A stretch of 64,000 nt of DNA from Arthrobacter sp. PM3 (lineage in GTDB: Bacteria; Actinomycetota; Actinomycetes; Actinomycetales; Micrococcaceae), in assembly GCF_003352915.1 (NCBI RefSeq), contig NZ_CP022314.1, positions 3,210,713-3,274,712 on the forward strand. The letters are read 5' to 3'. Shown one piece after another: positions 24,040 to 34,922 of this stretch. The notes under the pieces were generated by a model. It saw only the letters and a program-made list of their open reading frames with translations. It did not search any database and was not told the origin of the DNA. Numbering within the stretch: position 1 is the stretch's first letter; every line of letters starts with the position of its first letter. A program made the position numbers and the translations under genes.

Positions 24040-24408
24040 ATGCCGCTCTCGGAGCACGAACAGAAGTTGCTGGAGCAACTTGAGAAGCAGCTACATGAAG
24101 ACGATCCCAAGTTCGCGAGTTCCATGGGATCGGTCCCCGGCCGATCTTGGTCCACCCGCCACCTTGTCATCGGCGTGCTGGGGACTCTTGCAGGAGTCCT
24201 GCTGTTGCTGGTCGGGGTGTCGATGCAAAACATCTTTGTCGGGGTGCTGGGCTTCGTGGTCATGGGTGCCGGCGTGTACTACGCCACCATGCGCAGTTCG
24301 GCCGTCCGCAAGGCCAGGGCCGGCGGCCGAAAACAGGGCAAGCCGCGGAGTTCTTTCATGAGCAATCTGGAGCAGCGCTGGGATGAACGGCACAAGGGCG
24401 AATCCTGA
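24040..24408 (+). CDS. DUF3040 small membrane protein
   Basis: A 122-residue protein beginning MPLSEHEQKLLEQLEKQL, the hallmark of the actinobacterial DUF3040 family. A short amphipathic N-terminal helix is followed by two adjacent transmembrane helices (about 45-66 and 69-88) and a basic tail. Function unknown. It commonly sits just upstream of the dcw cluster in actinobacteria, as here. I start at ATG 24040 because GAGGAGG lies 5 bases upstream; an in-frame ATG at 23995 has no site. Confidence 0.85.
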   Translation: MPLSEHEQKLLEQLEKQLHEDDPKFASSMGSVPGRSWSTRHLVIGVLGTLAGVLLLLVGVSMQNIFVGVLGFVVMGAGVYYATMRSSAVRKARAGGRKQGKPRSSFMSNLEQRWDERHKGES

Positions 24409-24472
24409 GCCCCGCATGATCGCTGTCTAAGCCCTCCACTTTCCGCCACCGGTCCGCCGGGGGTACGGCGCG

Positions 24473-24495
24473 AGACCCGCTACGGCGGGTCTTTT
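24473..24495 (+). terminator. Intrinsic terminator after the DUF3040 gene
   Basis: An 8-bp perfect stem AGACCCGC/GCGGGTCT with a TACG tetraloop (24473-24492), whose last T continues into TTT. Confidence 0.75.
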
Positions 24496-24713
24496 GCCGT
24501 TTAATGTCTCTTTTTCGGCACCGGCGCGGCAAAACGACGCCGGGCCGCGGAATTCCGGGTTGCCGCACCCCGCCAGGGCCCAACCGTGCGCCGGCGGCCG
24601 CCGCAAGCAGCCAAAAGCGCTCCACTTTCCCCCACCAGACCCTTTTCCTTGCAAATACAGCCAAGAAAAGGAATAAACATCCGCAAATTCGTCCAAACAT
24701 CCCGGGCGTGTCG

Positions 24714-24741
24714 TTGACTGTGGAGCGATGTGGAGTAATGT
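24714..24741 (+). promoter_or_regulatory. mraZ promoter
   Basis: TTGACT (24714-24719), a 16-base spacer and TAATGT (24736-24741). The spacer and -10 contain the MraZ boxes, so MraZ binding would block RNA polymerase. Confidence 0.6.
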
Positions 24742-24748
24742 GGAGGGC
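24719..24748 (+). promoter_or_regulatory. MraZ operator: three boxes at 10-bp spacing
   Basis: TGTGGAG occurs three times in a row, at 24719, 24729 and 24739, one helical turn apart and on one face of the DNA. MraZ proteins are known to bind runs of short G-rich direct repeats of this kind upstream of their own operon. Confidence 0.8.
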
Positions 24749-24809
24749 GTAAGAGGGTAGTGGCAGCACAGGGGACGTTGGACTTCCTAGAACAGACAGG
24801 CGGTGGGCC

Positions 24810-25238
24810 GTGTTTCTCGGCACACATTCGCCGCGTCTGGACGAAAAAGGTCGAATTATCCTCCCCGCCAAGTTCCGCGAGGAACTTGCCGGCGGGCTGG
24901 TTCTCACAAGGGGCCAGGAACGTTGCATCTACGTCTTCAGTGAGGCGGAATTCGGCCGGGTTCACGAGCAGATGCGGGAGGCTCCAATTTCCTCCAAGCA
25001 GGCACGTGACTACATCCGTGTTTTCCTCTCTGGAGCCTCGGACGAGGTACCTGACAAGCAGGGGCGCGTGACGATTCCGCCGGCGCTCCGGGAGTACGCA
25101 GGTCTTGGCCGGGAACTCGCCGTCATCGGCGCGGGATCCCGGGCGGAGATCTGGGACGCCCAGGCCTGGAATGAGTACCTGGCCGAAAAGGAAACCGCCT
25201 TCTCGGAAACCGACGACGCAATCCCGGGGATTCTCTGA
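24810..25238 (+). CDS. mraZ: Transcriptional regulator MraZ
   Basis: A 142-residue protein with two tandem SpoVT/AbrB-like half-domains, each with the conserved D-x-K-G/Q-R motif ([14 protein letters not shown] at 10-23 and [14 protein letters not shown] near 81-94). MraZ oligomerises into a ring, binds DNA and controls the division and cell-wall (dcw) operon that it heads. The start is GTG 24810, with only a weak ribosome site. Three MraZ boxes lie 62-91 bases upstream. A 198-base gap with an 8-bp hairpin (25307-25331) separates it from rsmH. Confidence 0.95.
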   Translation: MFLGTHSPRLDEKGRIILPAKFREELAGGLVLTRGQERCIYVFSEAEFGRVHEQMREAPISSKQARDYIRVFLSGASDEVPDKQGRVTIPPALREYAGLGRELAVIGAGSRAEIWDAQAWNEYLAEKETAFSETDDAIPGIL

Positions 25239-25436
25239 ACCCCACTGACCCATCAGCACAAAAACGTTCCTTGATCGAGATCTCCAGCCGCCCATCCGGT
25301 TGTTGTCCTGGCTCACTTCCCCGGAGCCAGGCCGGCGCAGGATAGGCGCGGATGGGGATCTGGACCAAGGATTGTTGCTTAAGAGCCACAACCCGCAACG
25401 CGCCAGCAGCATTCTCGCCACGGAAAGGACGACGGC

Positions 25437-26435
25437 ATGACGGATCCCGACCAGGCGAAGCCCACGTCCGAACGCCATGTGCCGGTCCTCAAGGACCGGT
25501 GCATCAATTTGTTGGCCCCCGGCTTCGACGCCGCCCGGAACCGCGGCGAGACCCCCGTGGTCATCGACGCCACGCTCGGCATGGGCGGGCACTCCGAGGC
25601 GCTCCTCCAGCGCTTCCCGGACCTCCACCTGATCGGCATCGACCGCGACGAGGAGGCACTGGCCCTGGCGGGGGAGCGGCTGGCGCCGTTCGCGGACCGG
25701 ACCGACCTGGTCCACGCCGTTTATGACGAGATCCCGGACGTCCTCGCGGATCTCGGATTCACTGAAGTCCACGGCGTGCTCATGGACCTGGGCGTCTCCT
25801 CACTGCAGCTGGACGAGCGGGACCGCGGGTTCGCCTACTCCTTCGACGCGCCCCTGGACATGCGGATGGACACCAGCCGCGGCCAGACTGCCGCGGACGT
25901 CGTCAACACCTACAGCGAAGAAGACCTTGTCCGGATCATCCGGAAGTGGGGCGAGGAGAAATTCGCCGGCCGCATCGCGAACAGGATCGTCGCAGCGCGG
26001 GCCGAAAAGCCCTTCACCACCACCGGTGAACTCGTCGAGCAGATCCGCTCCGTGGTGCCGGCCGGCGCCGCCAAGACCGGCGGGCACCCGGCGAAGCGCA
26101 CCTTCCAGGCGCTTCGGATCGAGGTCAACGAGGAACTGGACGTCCTGGAGCGCGCCATCCCCGCAGCCATCGGGGCCATCGCCCTGGGCGGCCGGGTGGT
26201 CGTCATGTCGTACCACTCGCTGGAGGACAAGATCGTCAAGGGCTTCTTCCAGGCCGGATCGAAGTCTTCGGCCCCGCTGGGCTTCCCGGTGGAACTCGAA
26301 GAGCACAAAGCCGAACTCAAGACCCTGACGAAGGGCACCGAGGTGCCCACCGCCGCTGAAATCGCCGAAAACCCCCGCGCAGCTTCCGCCCGGTTGCGCG
26401 CCGTCGAACGCATCAAAGCCAGGAGAACAGCATGA
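25437..26435 (+). CDS. rsmH: 16S rRNA m4C1402 methyltransferase
   Basis: An S-adenosylmethionine-dependent methyltransferase of 332 residues that methylates N4 of C1402 in 16S rRNA. Typical stretches are [23 protein letters not shown] (SAM loop), [24 protein letters not shown] and the C-terminal [20 protein letters not shown] precedes ATG 25437. Its stop overlaps the ATG of ftsL by 4 bases, so the genes are translationally coupled. Second gene of the dcw cluster. Confidence 0.96.
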   Translation: MTDPDQAKPTSERHVPVLKDRCINLLAPGFDAARNRGETPVVIDATLGMGGHSEALLQRFPDLHLIGIDRDEEALALAGERLAPFADRTDLVHAVYDEIPDVLADLGFTEVHGVLMDLGVSSLQLDERDRGFAYSFDAPLDMRMDTSRGQTAADVVNTYSEEDLVRIIRKWGEEKFAGRIANRIVAARAEKPFTTTGELVEQIRSVVPAGAAKTGGHPAKRTFQALRIEVNEELDVLERAIPAAIGAIALGGRVVVMSYHSLEDKIVKGFFQAGSKSSAPLGFPVELEEHKAELKTLTKGTEVPTAAEIAENPRAASARLRAVERIKARRTA

Positions 26436-27094
26436 GCAACGCCGCCGTCAACAGCTACCCCGTTGTTCAGGGCGCCACCGCCCGCGCCCTGCCCGGCATC
26501 CGCCGCGATAACGACCAGTCACGCAAGTCACGGACCCCGCTGTCCCTGGTCCGTTCCGCACCGCGCAAACGCCGTGCTCCGTTCGTGGTGCTCTGCTTCG
26601 GCCTCCTGGCCATCGCCCTGATGGCCGTGCTGGTCCTGAATATCTCCGTCTCCTCGGCGCAGTATCAGCTGGTTCAGCTCCGCAGCGCGCAGACCACGCT
26701 GACCAAGCAGAACCAGGACCTCACCCAGCAGGTGCAGAGCTTCGACGCCCCGCAGAACCTCGCGGCCAAGGCCACGGAGCTGGGCATGGTGGCGTCCGTC
26801 GCCAAGGGACAGATCGACCTCTCCACGTTGAGCGTCACGGGCAAGGCCAAGCCGGCCGTCAAGGGCGATGCGCCCGGCGCCGTCATCGCCGCCCCGGACC
26901 TGGCCGGGCAGACCACCGTCATCCCGCGGGCTTCGGAGAATGAACCGCTCGCCCAGCGCCAGACGGCCGACACCAAGGCCGCCGACGCGAAGCCTGCCGA
27001 CGCGAAGCCTGCTGACACCAAGCCGGCAGCTCCGGCCGTGGAACTCCACGGCGGATCCGTTCCGGCCCCCGCACAGAAGGTTCCCGGACAGTAA
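26432..27094 (+). CDS. ftsL: Cell division protein FtsL-like
   Basis: A bitopic membrane protein of 220 residues. The cytoplasmic basic N-terminus (1-48, [17 protein letters not shown]) precedes one transmembrane helix (about 50-72), then a coiled coil (about 73-110, heptads around [18 protein letters not shown]). The extracytoplasmic tail (130-220) is Lys/Ala/Pro-rich with repeated DAKPAD units. Sequence identity to FtsL is low, as usual; position between rsmH and ftsI and topology support the call. It would form the FtsQ-L-B complex that activates FtsW-FtsI. Confidence 0.82.
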   Translation: MSNAAVNSYPVVQGATARALPGIRRDNDQSRKSRTPLSLVRSAPRKRRAPFVVLCFGLLAIALMAVLVLNISVSSAQYQLVQLRSAQTTLTKQNQDLTQQVQSFDAPQNLAAKATELGMVASVAKGQIDLSTLSVTGKAKPAVKGDAPGAVIAAPDLAGQTTVIPRASENEPLAQRQTADTKAADAKPADAKPADTKPAAPAVELHGGSVPAPAQKVPGQ

Positions 27095-27135
27095 CGAGCA
27101 CTGACCACCAGCAAGGCAAGCAGCAAGGACTCACC

Positions 27136-28938
27136 GTGGCGCAAAACACCGGCAAGGCCAGCAAGGCGAAAGCCCCAAACGCCACCCGGCGGCTTCGCCT
27201 GGGACTGGGCATCATGCTGACCCTTCTGCTGGTGGTGGGCGGCAAGCTGTTCATGGTCCAGGGCCTGGACGTCGGGGGCATGGCCGAGGCCGCCCTCAAC
27301 AACCGGCTCACGCCGATCGAGCTGCCCGCCGAACGCGGCAGCATCCTCGATTCCTCGGGCACGGTACTGGCCAGCAGCGTGATCCGCTACAACGTCGTGG
27401 TGGACCAGACTGTCAACACCAAGACCGATTCGTTCCGCCGGCTCCAGACCGTCAATGGCAAGGACGAACTGGTCAAAGTCACCCGGGACCAAGGCATCTC
27501 CGAACTCGCCGCCGTGCTCGGCATGGACCGTGACGCCCTCCGCGAGGCCCTCACGGGTACCCAGCGCTACTACATCGTGGCGAAGGATGTGAAGCCCGAC
27601 ATCGAGGACCGGGTGTCCAAGCTCCAGATCCCCGGCATTGTCACCGAGGGCACCAGCAAGCGGGTCTATCCCAACGGATCAGTGGCCGGCGGGATCGTCG
27701 GCTTCCTCCAGGACGGCACTACCGGCCTGGCCGGGCTCGAGCAGACCCAGGACGACATCCTTAAGGGCACCCCGGGCAAGCGCCTCTTCGAAATCGGTGC
27801 CGACGGGCTCCGCATCCCCGTCGGTGTGGACCAGCTGACTCCGGCGGTGAACGGCAAGGACATCAAGCTCACGCTTAACTCCGACCTTCAGTACTTCTCC
27901 CAGCAGGCGATCCAAAGCCAAAAGGACAAACTCGGTGCCGAGTGGGGCGTGATCGTGATCTCCGATGTCAAGACCGGCAACATCATTGCCATGGCGGACA
28001 CCGACGCCCCGGATCCCAACGACCCCGGCAAGGTCCCCGCGGAGGACCGCGGCGTGCGCGCCGTCACGGCCGCCTACGAGCCCGGATCAGTGGAGAAGAT
28101 GATCACCGCTGCTGCGGTCATCCAGGAGGGCAAGTCCAGCCCGCTGGACACGTTCACCATTCCGCCGACCTACACGGTGGACGGCCAGACCTTCAGCGAC
28201 GCCTTCGAACACGGCACCGAAGACAGGACGCTGGCCGGGATCGTCGGCTACTCCATGAACACCGGCACGGTTATGGTGGGGCAGCGGCTGAGCAAGGAGC
28301 AGCGCTATGACTGGCTGCGGAAGTTCGGCATCGGGGAGGCGCCCGACATCGGCCTTCCGGCGGAGTCCAAAGGCATCCTGACCCCGGCCGACCAGTGGGA
28401 CGGGCGCCAGCAATACACCGTCCTGTTCGGCCAGGGCGTCGCCCAATCCACCTTGCAGACCGTCCGCGCCTACCAGAGCATTGCCAACGACGGTGTGATG
28501 CTCCAACCCCGCCTGATCGACAGCTACATCAGCCCGGACGGAACCGAGGAGAAGGTCCCGGCCAAGGACCCGCGGCAGGTCGTCTCCAAGGAGACCGCCA
28601 AACAGGTGCGCGACATCCTGGAAAGCGCCGTGACCGAAGGCGAGATCAAGGAAGCCGCCATCGACGGGTACCGTGTGGGCGCCAAGACCGGCACCTCCGA
28701 ATCACCCTGCGACGACGGCAAGTCCGGCTTCTGCGGCTACACCGCCTCCATGGTGGGAATGGCGCCCATGGACGATCCGCGGTTTATTGTGGAGGTGGTC
28801 CTGCAACGGCCCAAGGGAAGCATCTACGGAATCACCAACGGACCGGTGTTCCGTTCGGTGATGAGCCAGACGCTGCGCACGTTCAACGTCCAGCCCTCCA
28901 CCGGCGAACCTGTCCGGCTGCCGCAGTACGCAAAGTAG
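27136..28938 (+). CDS. ftsI: Peptidoglycan transpeptidase FtsI (PBP3, class B)
   Basis: A septal D,D-transpeptidase of 600 residues. It has an N-terminal transmembrane anchor (about 22-42), a PBP-dimer domain (about 55-240) and a transpeptidase domain (about 270-590). The catalytic motifs are SVEK (S318-K321), SMN (S373-N375) and KTGTSE (K517). It cross-links peptidoglycan at the division site together with FtsW. GTG start, 41 bases after ftsL, with AGCAAGGA upstream. Confidence 0.95.
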   Translation: MAQNTGKASKAKAPNATRRLRLGLGIMLTLLLVVGGKLFMVQGLDVGGMAEAALNNRLTPIELPAERGSILDSSGTVLASSVIRYNVVVDQTVNTKTDSFRRLQTVNGKDELVKVTRDQGISELAAVLGMDRDALREALTGTQRYYIVAKDVKPDIEDRVSKLQIPGIVTEGTSKRVYPNGSVAGGIVGFLQDGTTGLAGLEQTQDDILKGTPGKRLFEIGADGLRIPVGVDQLTPAVNGKDIKLTLNSDLQYFSQQAIQSQKDKLGAEWGVIVISDVKTGNIIAMADTDAPDPNDPGKVPAEDRGVRAVTAAYEPGSVEKMITAAAVIQEGKSSPLDTFTIPPTYTVDGQTFSDAFEHGTEDRTLAGIVGYSMNTGTVMVGQRLSKEQRYDWLRKFGIGEAPDIGLPAESKGILTPADQWDGRQQYTVLFGQGVAQSTLQTVRAYQSIANDGVMLQPRLIDSYISPDGTEEKVPAKDPRQVVSKETAKQVRDILESAVTEGEIKEAAIDGYRVGAKTGTSESPCDDGKSGFCGYTASMVGMAPMDDPRFIVEVVLQRPKGSIYGITNGPVFRSVMSQTLRTFNVQPSTGEPVRLPQYAK

Positions 28939-29054
28939 CCAGTACGCCAAGCAACCAGCACACCAACCGCCCCCGTTCCACCGGCAGCCCCTGCCGCCCG
29001 GAGCACGTCCCCGTGCGCAGTGCCCGATTCACTAGCACGACAACGGAGATCGAC

Positions 29055-30710
29055 TTGTCAGAGCCCACCGTCCCCGACGCTTCCGCGCCGTCCGGCCACG
29101 CCTCCACCCCGGGCTTCCGGCCTACTGCGGTCACCGCAGTGCCACTGGCCACCATCGGCGAGTCGATCGGCGTCGTCGTGCCCGGGGCTTCCAGCGGCGT
29201 TCCGGTCACCGGGATCTGCCTTAATTCCCGCGCCGTCCACCCCGGCGACCTCTATGTGGCGCTGCCGGGCGCCTCACGGCACGGTGCCGACTTCGTGGCC
29301 CAGGCGGTCGGCGCCGGAGCCGTGGCGGTGCTCACCGACGACGCCGGGGCACACCTGTTGGCCCTCTCCAATGACATCCCCGTCCCGGTGCTGGTCGCCG
29401 ACGAGCCCCGCAGCGTGGTCGGACGGCTGTCCGCACTGATCTACCAGAGCCGGCCCGACGGTGCCGGTGCCCCCGCCCTCTTCGGGGTCACGGGGACCAA
29501 CGGCAAGACGACCACCACGTACTTTATCAACGCCCTGCTGAGGGCGCTCGGCAAGCGCACCGGCCTGATCGGGACGATCGAGATCCTCGCCGGCGGCGAG
29601 CCGATCCCGAGCCTGCTGACCACCCCTGAATCCACGGACGTACACGCCCTGCTCGCCCTCATGCGCGAACGCGGCCTCGATGCCGCGTCAATGGAAGTCT
29701 CCTCGCACGCCGTGGCCTTCCACCGCGTGGACGCCGTGGTCTTCGACGTCGCCGGTTTCACCAACCTCACCCAGGACCACCTGGACCTGCACGGCACCAT
29801 GGAAGAGTACTTCCAGACCAAAGCCCGCCTGTTCACCCCGGAACACGCCCGGACAGCCGTCGTCACCGTGGACGACGACTGGGGACGCAAGCTCGCCGCG
29901 GCCGCCGGCATCCCCGTCACGACCCTCGCCACCGCCGCCCCCGCCGCCCCCGCCGGGGAGGCAACCGGAGCGGATTGGAGCGTCGTGCACACGACCCCGC
30001 GCGGACTCGGCACCGATTTCGTCCTCCGGCACCGCGGCGGCACCGAACTGCGCGTCCACACCGGCCTGCCCGGAAGCTTCAACGTCGCCAACGCCGCCCT
30101 GGCCACCGTGATGGTGCTCGCGGGCGGCCACGAGCCCGCTGCCGTGCAGGCCGCCCTCGACGCCGAGGACCCGTTCACCGTCGCAGTGCCCGGCCGGATG
30201 CAGCTCGTGTCCACGGACCCCGCGGCCGTCGTGGACTTCGCCCACAACCCCGATGCCTTGGAACGCGCCCTCGAAGCCGTCCGGTCCCCGGAGCCCGGCT
30301 CCAAAGTGATTGTCGTCTTCGGCGCCACCGGGCAGCGCGACCAGGGCAAGCGCCCTGCCATGGGCGCGATTGCGGCCCGGCTGGCGGACACCGTGATTGT
30401 CAGCGACGACGACCCCCACGACGAGGACGCGGCGGCCATCCGTGCGGACGTCCTTGCCGGCGCCGTGGCTGCCAAGGAGGCCGAGGGCCTGGACTGCACG
30501 GTCCTGGAGGTCTTCCCGCGCGATGCTGCCATCCTCAAGGCCGTCGAGCTCGCCGAAACCGGGGATACCATCCTCGTGGCCGGACGGGGCCACGAGGTGT
30601 GGCAGGAAGTCAAAGGCGTCAACCTGGCTCTGGATGACCGGGTGGAGCTCCGCAACGCCTTGACAGCACGGGGATTCACCGTTCTTGAAGACCACCGGAT
30701 AGAGTCCTAA
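29055..30710 (+). CDS. murE: UDP-MurNAc-L-Ala-D-Glu ligase, likely L-lysine-adding
   Basis: A Mur ligase of 551 residues adding the third amino acid to the peptidoglycan stem peptide. The P-loop is [11 protein letters not shown] (K151). Where diaminopimelate-type enzymes carry DNPR, this protein has DDPH (D452-H455), so the arginine that contacts the second carboxylate is missing. That fits L-Lys peptidoglycan, the known type of Arthrobacter. I use TTG 29055 with GGAGA upstream; the frame continues into ftsI, but that part is a shadow. The first 25 residues are a low-complexity extension. Confidence 0.92.
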   Translation: MSEPTVPDASAPSGHASTPGFRPTAVTAVPLATIGESIGVVVPGASSGVPVTGICLNSRAVHPGDLYVALPGASRHGADFVAQAVGAGAVAVLTDDAGAHLLALSNDIPVPVLVADEPRSVVGRLSALIYQSRPDGAGAPALFGVTGTNGKTTTTYFINALLRALGKRTGLIGTIEILAGGEPIPSLLTTPESTDVHALLALMRERGLDAASMEVSSHAVAFHRVDAVVFDVAGFTNLTQDHLDLHGTMEEYFQTKARLFTPEHARTAVVTVDDDWGRKLAAAAGIPVTTLATAAPAAPAGEATGADWSVVHTTPRGLGTDFVLRHRGGTELRVHTGLPGSFNVANAALATVMVLAGGHEPAAVQAALDAEDPFTVAVPGRMQLVSTDPAAVVDFAHNPDALERALEAVRSPEPGSKVIVVFGATGQRDQGKRPAMGAIAARLADTVIVSDDDPHDEDAAAIRADVLAGAVAAKEAEGLDCTVLEVFPRDAAILKAVELAETGDTILVAGRGHEVWQEVKGVNLALDDRVELRNALTARGFTVLEDHRIES

Positions 30711-30716
30711 ACCGAG

Positions 30717-32227
<1,511 letters not shown>

Positions 32228-32231
<4 letters not shown>

Positions 32232-33337
32232 TTGCACTGCTGATGGGCGCCGGCATGGCGCTGCTCCTCGCGTTCGCGGGCACCCCGCTGTTCATCCGCT
32301 TCCTGGTCCGCAGGGGCTATGGCCAGTTCATCCGGGACGACGGACCGACCTCCCACCACACCAAACGCGGTACACCCACCATGGGCGGCACGGTCGTGGT
32401 CGTGGCAGTCCTCGTCGCGTACGGGCTCACGCACCTGTTCATGTGGATGATGAACCCGAACTCCCCGGGTCCCAGCGCCTCCGGACTGCTCCTGCTGTTC
32501 CTCATGGTGGGCATGGGGCTGGTGGGATTCCTGGATGACTTCATCAAGATCACCAAGCAGCGCAGCCTGGGGCTAAACGCCAAGTGGAAACTGATCCTCC
32601 AGGCCGCTGTCGGCATCATTTTCGCCGTGCTGGCGCTGAACTTCCCCAACGCTTCCGGGCTCACCCCGGCGTCCACGCAGATCTCGCTGGTGCGCGATAT
32701 CCCGTGGCTGAACCTGGCGTTCGCCGGCACCGTGCTTGGCGCCATCCTGTTTGTCGTGTGGTCCAACCTGATCGTCACCGCTGCGACCAACGGCGTGAAC
32801 CTCACGGACGGGCTCGACGGCCTGGCCGCCGGCGCCTCCGTGATGGTGTTCGGGGCTTACACGCTCATGGGCATCTGGCAGAGCAACCAGGCCTGCGGCT
32901 CCCCGCGGCAGGCCGGCGGCGGCTGCTATTCGGTGCGCGACCCCATGGACCTGGCCCTCCTGGCAGCCATCCTCAGCGCGGCCATGGTCGGGTTCCTCTG
33001 GTGGAACACCTCACCCGCCAAGATCTTCATGGGGGACACCGGGTCCCTGGCGATCGGCGGTGCCGTTGCGGCCTTCGCCATCCTGTCCCGGACCGAGCTG
33101 CTGCTGGCCTTCATCGGCGGCCTCTTTGTCATCATCACGCTCTCCGTCATCATCCAGGTGGGCTACTTCAAACTCACCAAGGGCAAGCGCTTCTTCAAGA
33201 TGGCGCCGCTGCAGCACCACTTTGAACTCAAGGGCTGGGCCGAAGTCACCGTGGTGGTCCGCTTCTGGATCCTGGCCGGCCTGTTTGTCGCCGCGGGCCT
33301 CGGGATCTTCTACGCCGAATGGGTGGTGCTCCTGTGA
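32228..33337 (+). CDS. mraY: Phospho-MurNAc-pentapeptide translocase
   Basis: An integral membrane enzyme of 369 residues with about ten transmembrane helices. It transfers phospho-MurNAc-pentapeptide to undecaprenyl phosphate to make lipid I. Family signatures are [22 protein letters not shown]-like [36 protein letters not shown] and the cytoplasmic histidine motif LQHHFE. The GTG start overlaps murF, and its stop overlaps the GTG of murD (GTGA), completing a tightly packed run. Confidence 0.96.
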
Positions 33338-34920
33338 CCGGTCCGATCCCCGTCCCGCTGACCACCTCGCCCCGACTGCAGGAGCTCACCACGTGGGACT
33401 CCGACTGGGCCGGACTGCGCGTGGTGGTCACCGGCATCGGCGTCTCCGGGTTCGCCGCCGCGGACACCCTGATCGAGCTCGGCGCCCGGGTGGTGGTGGT
33501 TGACGCCGCCACGAGCGACAAAGCGCTGGCCCAGGCCGACACCCTGAGGATCGTTGGCGCGGTCGACGTCCTGCTGGGTGAAGAGGCCGTGGAAACCGTT
33601 CCGAAGATCGACGGACAAAAGCCGGACCTGGTGGTCACGTCGCCGGGCTGGCGCCCGGACCAGGCCCTGCTCGCCGCGGCGGCGCGCGCGCACATTCCGG
33701 TGTGGGGCGACGTCGAACTCGCCTGGCGGCTCCGCGAACGGCAAGGCCGCAAGACCGCCGACTGGCTGACCATTACCGGCACCAACGGCAAGACGACGAC
33801 GGTGGGCCTGACCGAATCCATGCTCCAGGCCGCCGGCCTCAAGGCGATCGCGGTCGGCAACGTCGGCACCCCCATCCTGGATGCCCTCCGCGACCCGGTG
33901 GACTACGACGTCTTCGCCGTCGAACTGTCCAGCTTCCAGCTCCACTGGAGCCACTCGGTGTCACCGGTGGCCAGCGTGTGCCTGAACGTCGCCGAAGACC
34001 ACGTGGACTGGCACGGCTCCTACGCCTCCTACCTCGCCGACAAGGCCAAGGTCTACGAGAACACGCAGAAGGCGTGCATCTACAACGCCGAGCAGATCGA
34101 GACCGAACGCATGGTCGAGGACGCCGACGTTATTGAAGGCTGCCGGGCCGTAGGCTTCACCACGGTGACCCCGGCCATCAGCATGCTCGGCGTCGTGGAG
34201 GGACTCCTGGTGGACCGTGCGTTCATCGCCGAACGCAAGGACAGCGCCGCCGAGCTCGCGTCGATCGCTGACCTCGGGCCGGTGGCTCCCCGCCATATGG
34301 TGGCCAACGCCCTCGCCGCGGCCGCCCTGGTCCGGGCGTATGGGGTGGAGCCGCGGGCGGTCCGTGAGGGCCTGCTGAACTACCTGCCGGGAGACCACCG
34401 GATCCAGCTCGTGGCCCGGCATGAGGGAGTGCTGTGGATCAACGACTCCAAAGCCACCAACCCGCACGCGGCCGCTGCCTCGCTCTCCGCTTTCCAGCAC
34501 GTCGTGTGGATCGCCGGCGGCCTGTCCAAGGGCGTCAACTACGACTCCCTGATCCAGGAACACGCCGGCCGGCTCAAGGCCGTGGTCCTGATCGGCGCCG
34601 ACTCCAGCGATCTGCAGTCAGCCCTGAAGCGACACGCGCCCGATGTCCCCGTGATCGGGGCGACAAAGGGCGAGACTGAAGACGTGCAGACTGCCGGAAC
34701 GGCCAAAGCCGACGCAGGCCCCTCGCCGATTTTCAGCGAGACTGTGATGGCCCGGGCCGTTGCCTCGGCGGCGCAGCTGGCCGCCTCCGGTGACACTGTG
34801 CTGCTGGCGCCGGCGGCTGCTTCCATGGATCAGTTCTCTTCCTATGCTCACCGTGGCGATGCCTTCATCGAAGCTGTCCGCGAGCTCGTGGAAGGGCAGG
34901 CTCAGACCGGCGAGGAGTAA
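33334..34920 (+). CDS. murD: UDP-MurNAc-L-alanine D-glutamate ligase
   Basis: A Mur ligase of about 528 residues adding D-glutamate. The P-loop is [12 protein letters not shown] (K153). Other family stretches are [29 protein letters not shown] and [12 protein letters not shown] place the start at GTG 33334, overlapping the mraY stop; an ATG at 33319 would overlap more. Compared with E. coli MurD it is longer, with extra sequence in the C-terminal domain (residues 440-475). Confidence 0.94.
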   Translation: MTGPIPVPLTTSPRLQELTTWDSDWAGLRVVVTGIGVSGFAAADTLIELGARVVVVDAATSDKALAQADTLRIVGAVDVLLGEEAVETVPKIDGQKPDLVVTSPGWRPDQALLAAAARAHIPVWGDVELAWRLRERQGRKTADWLTITGTNGKTTTVGLTESMLQAAGLKAIAVGNVGTPILDALRDPVDYDVFAVELSSFQLHWSHSVSPVASVCLNVAEDHVDWHGSYASYLADKAKVYENTQKACIYNAEQIETERMVEDADVIEGCRAVGFTTVTPAISMLGVVEGLLVDRAFIAERKDSAAELASIADLGPVAPRHMVANALAAAALVRAYGVEPRAVREGLLNYLPGDHRIQLVARHEGVLWINDSKATNPHAAAASLSAFQHVVWIAGGLSKGVNYDSLIQEHAGRLKAVVLIGADSSDLQSALKRHAPDVPVIGATKGETEDVQTAGTAKADAGPSPIFSETVMARAVASAAQLAASGDTVLLAPAAASMDQFSSYAHRGDAFIEAVRELVEGQAQTGEE

Positions 34921-34922
34921 CA

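Larger units (their letters stand above)
24409..24809. promoter_or_regulatory. Intergenic region upstream of mraZ
   Basis: 401 bases without a gene. It begins with the terminator of the DUF3040 gene (24473-24495). Then comes a GC-rich segment, a direct repeat of CTCCACTTTCCNCCACC (24434-24450, 24620-24636), an A-rich stretch (24640-24700), the mraZ promoter with MraZ boxes (24714-24748) and a leader of about 60 bases. Short open frames here look like noise. Confidence 0.6.

Noticed and set aside
28395-29054. MurE extended by 220 residues at its N-terminus
   Set aside because: The extension lies in another frame of ftsI and is Arg/His-rich; TTG 29055 has a GGAGA site and gives the normal length.
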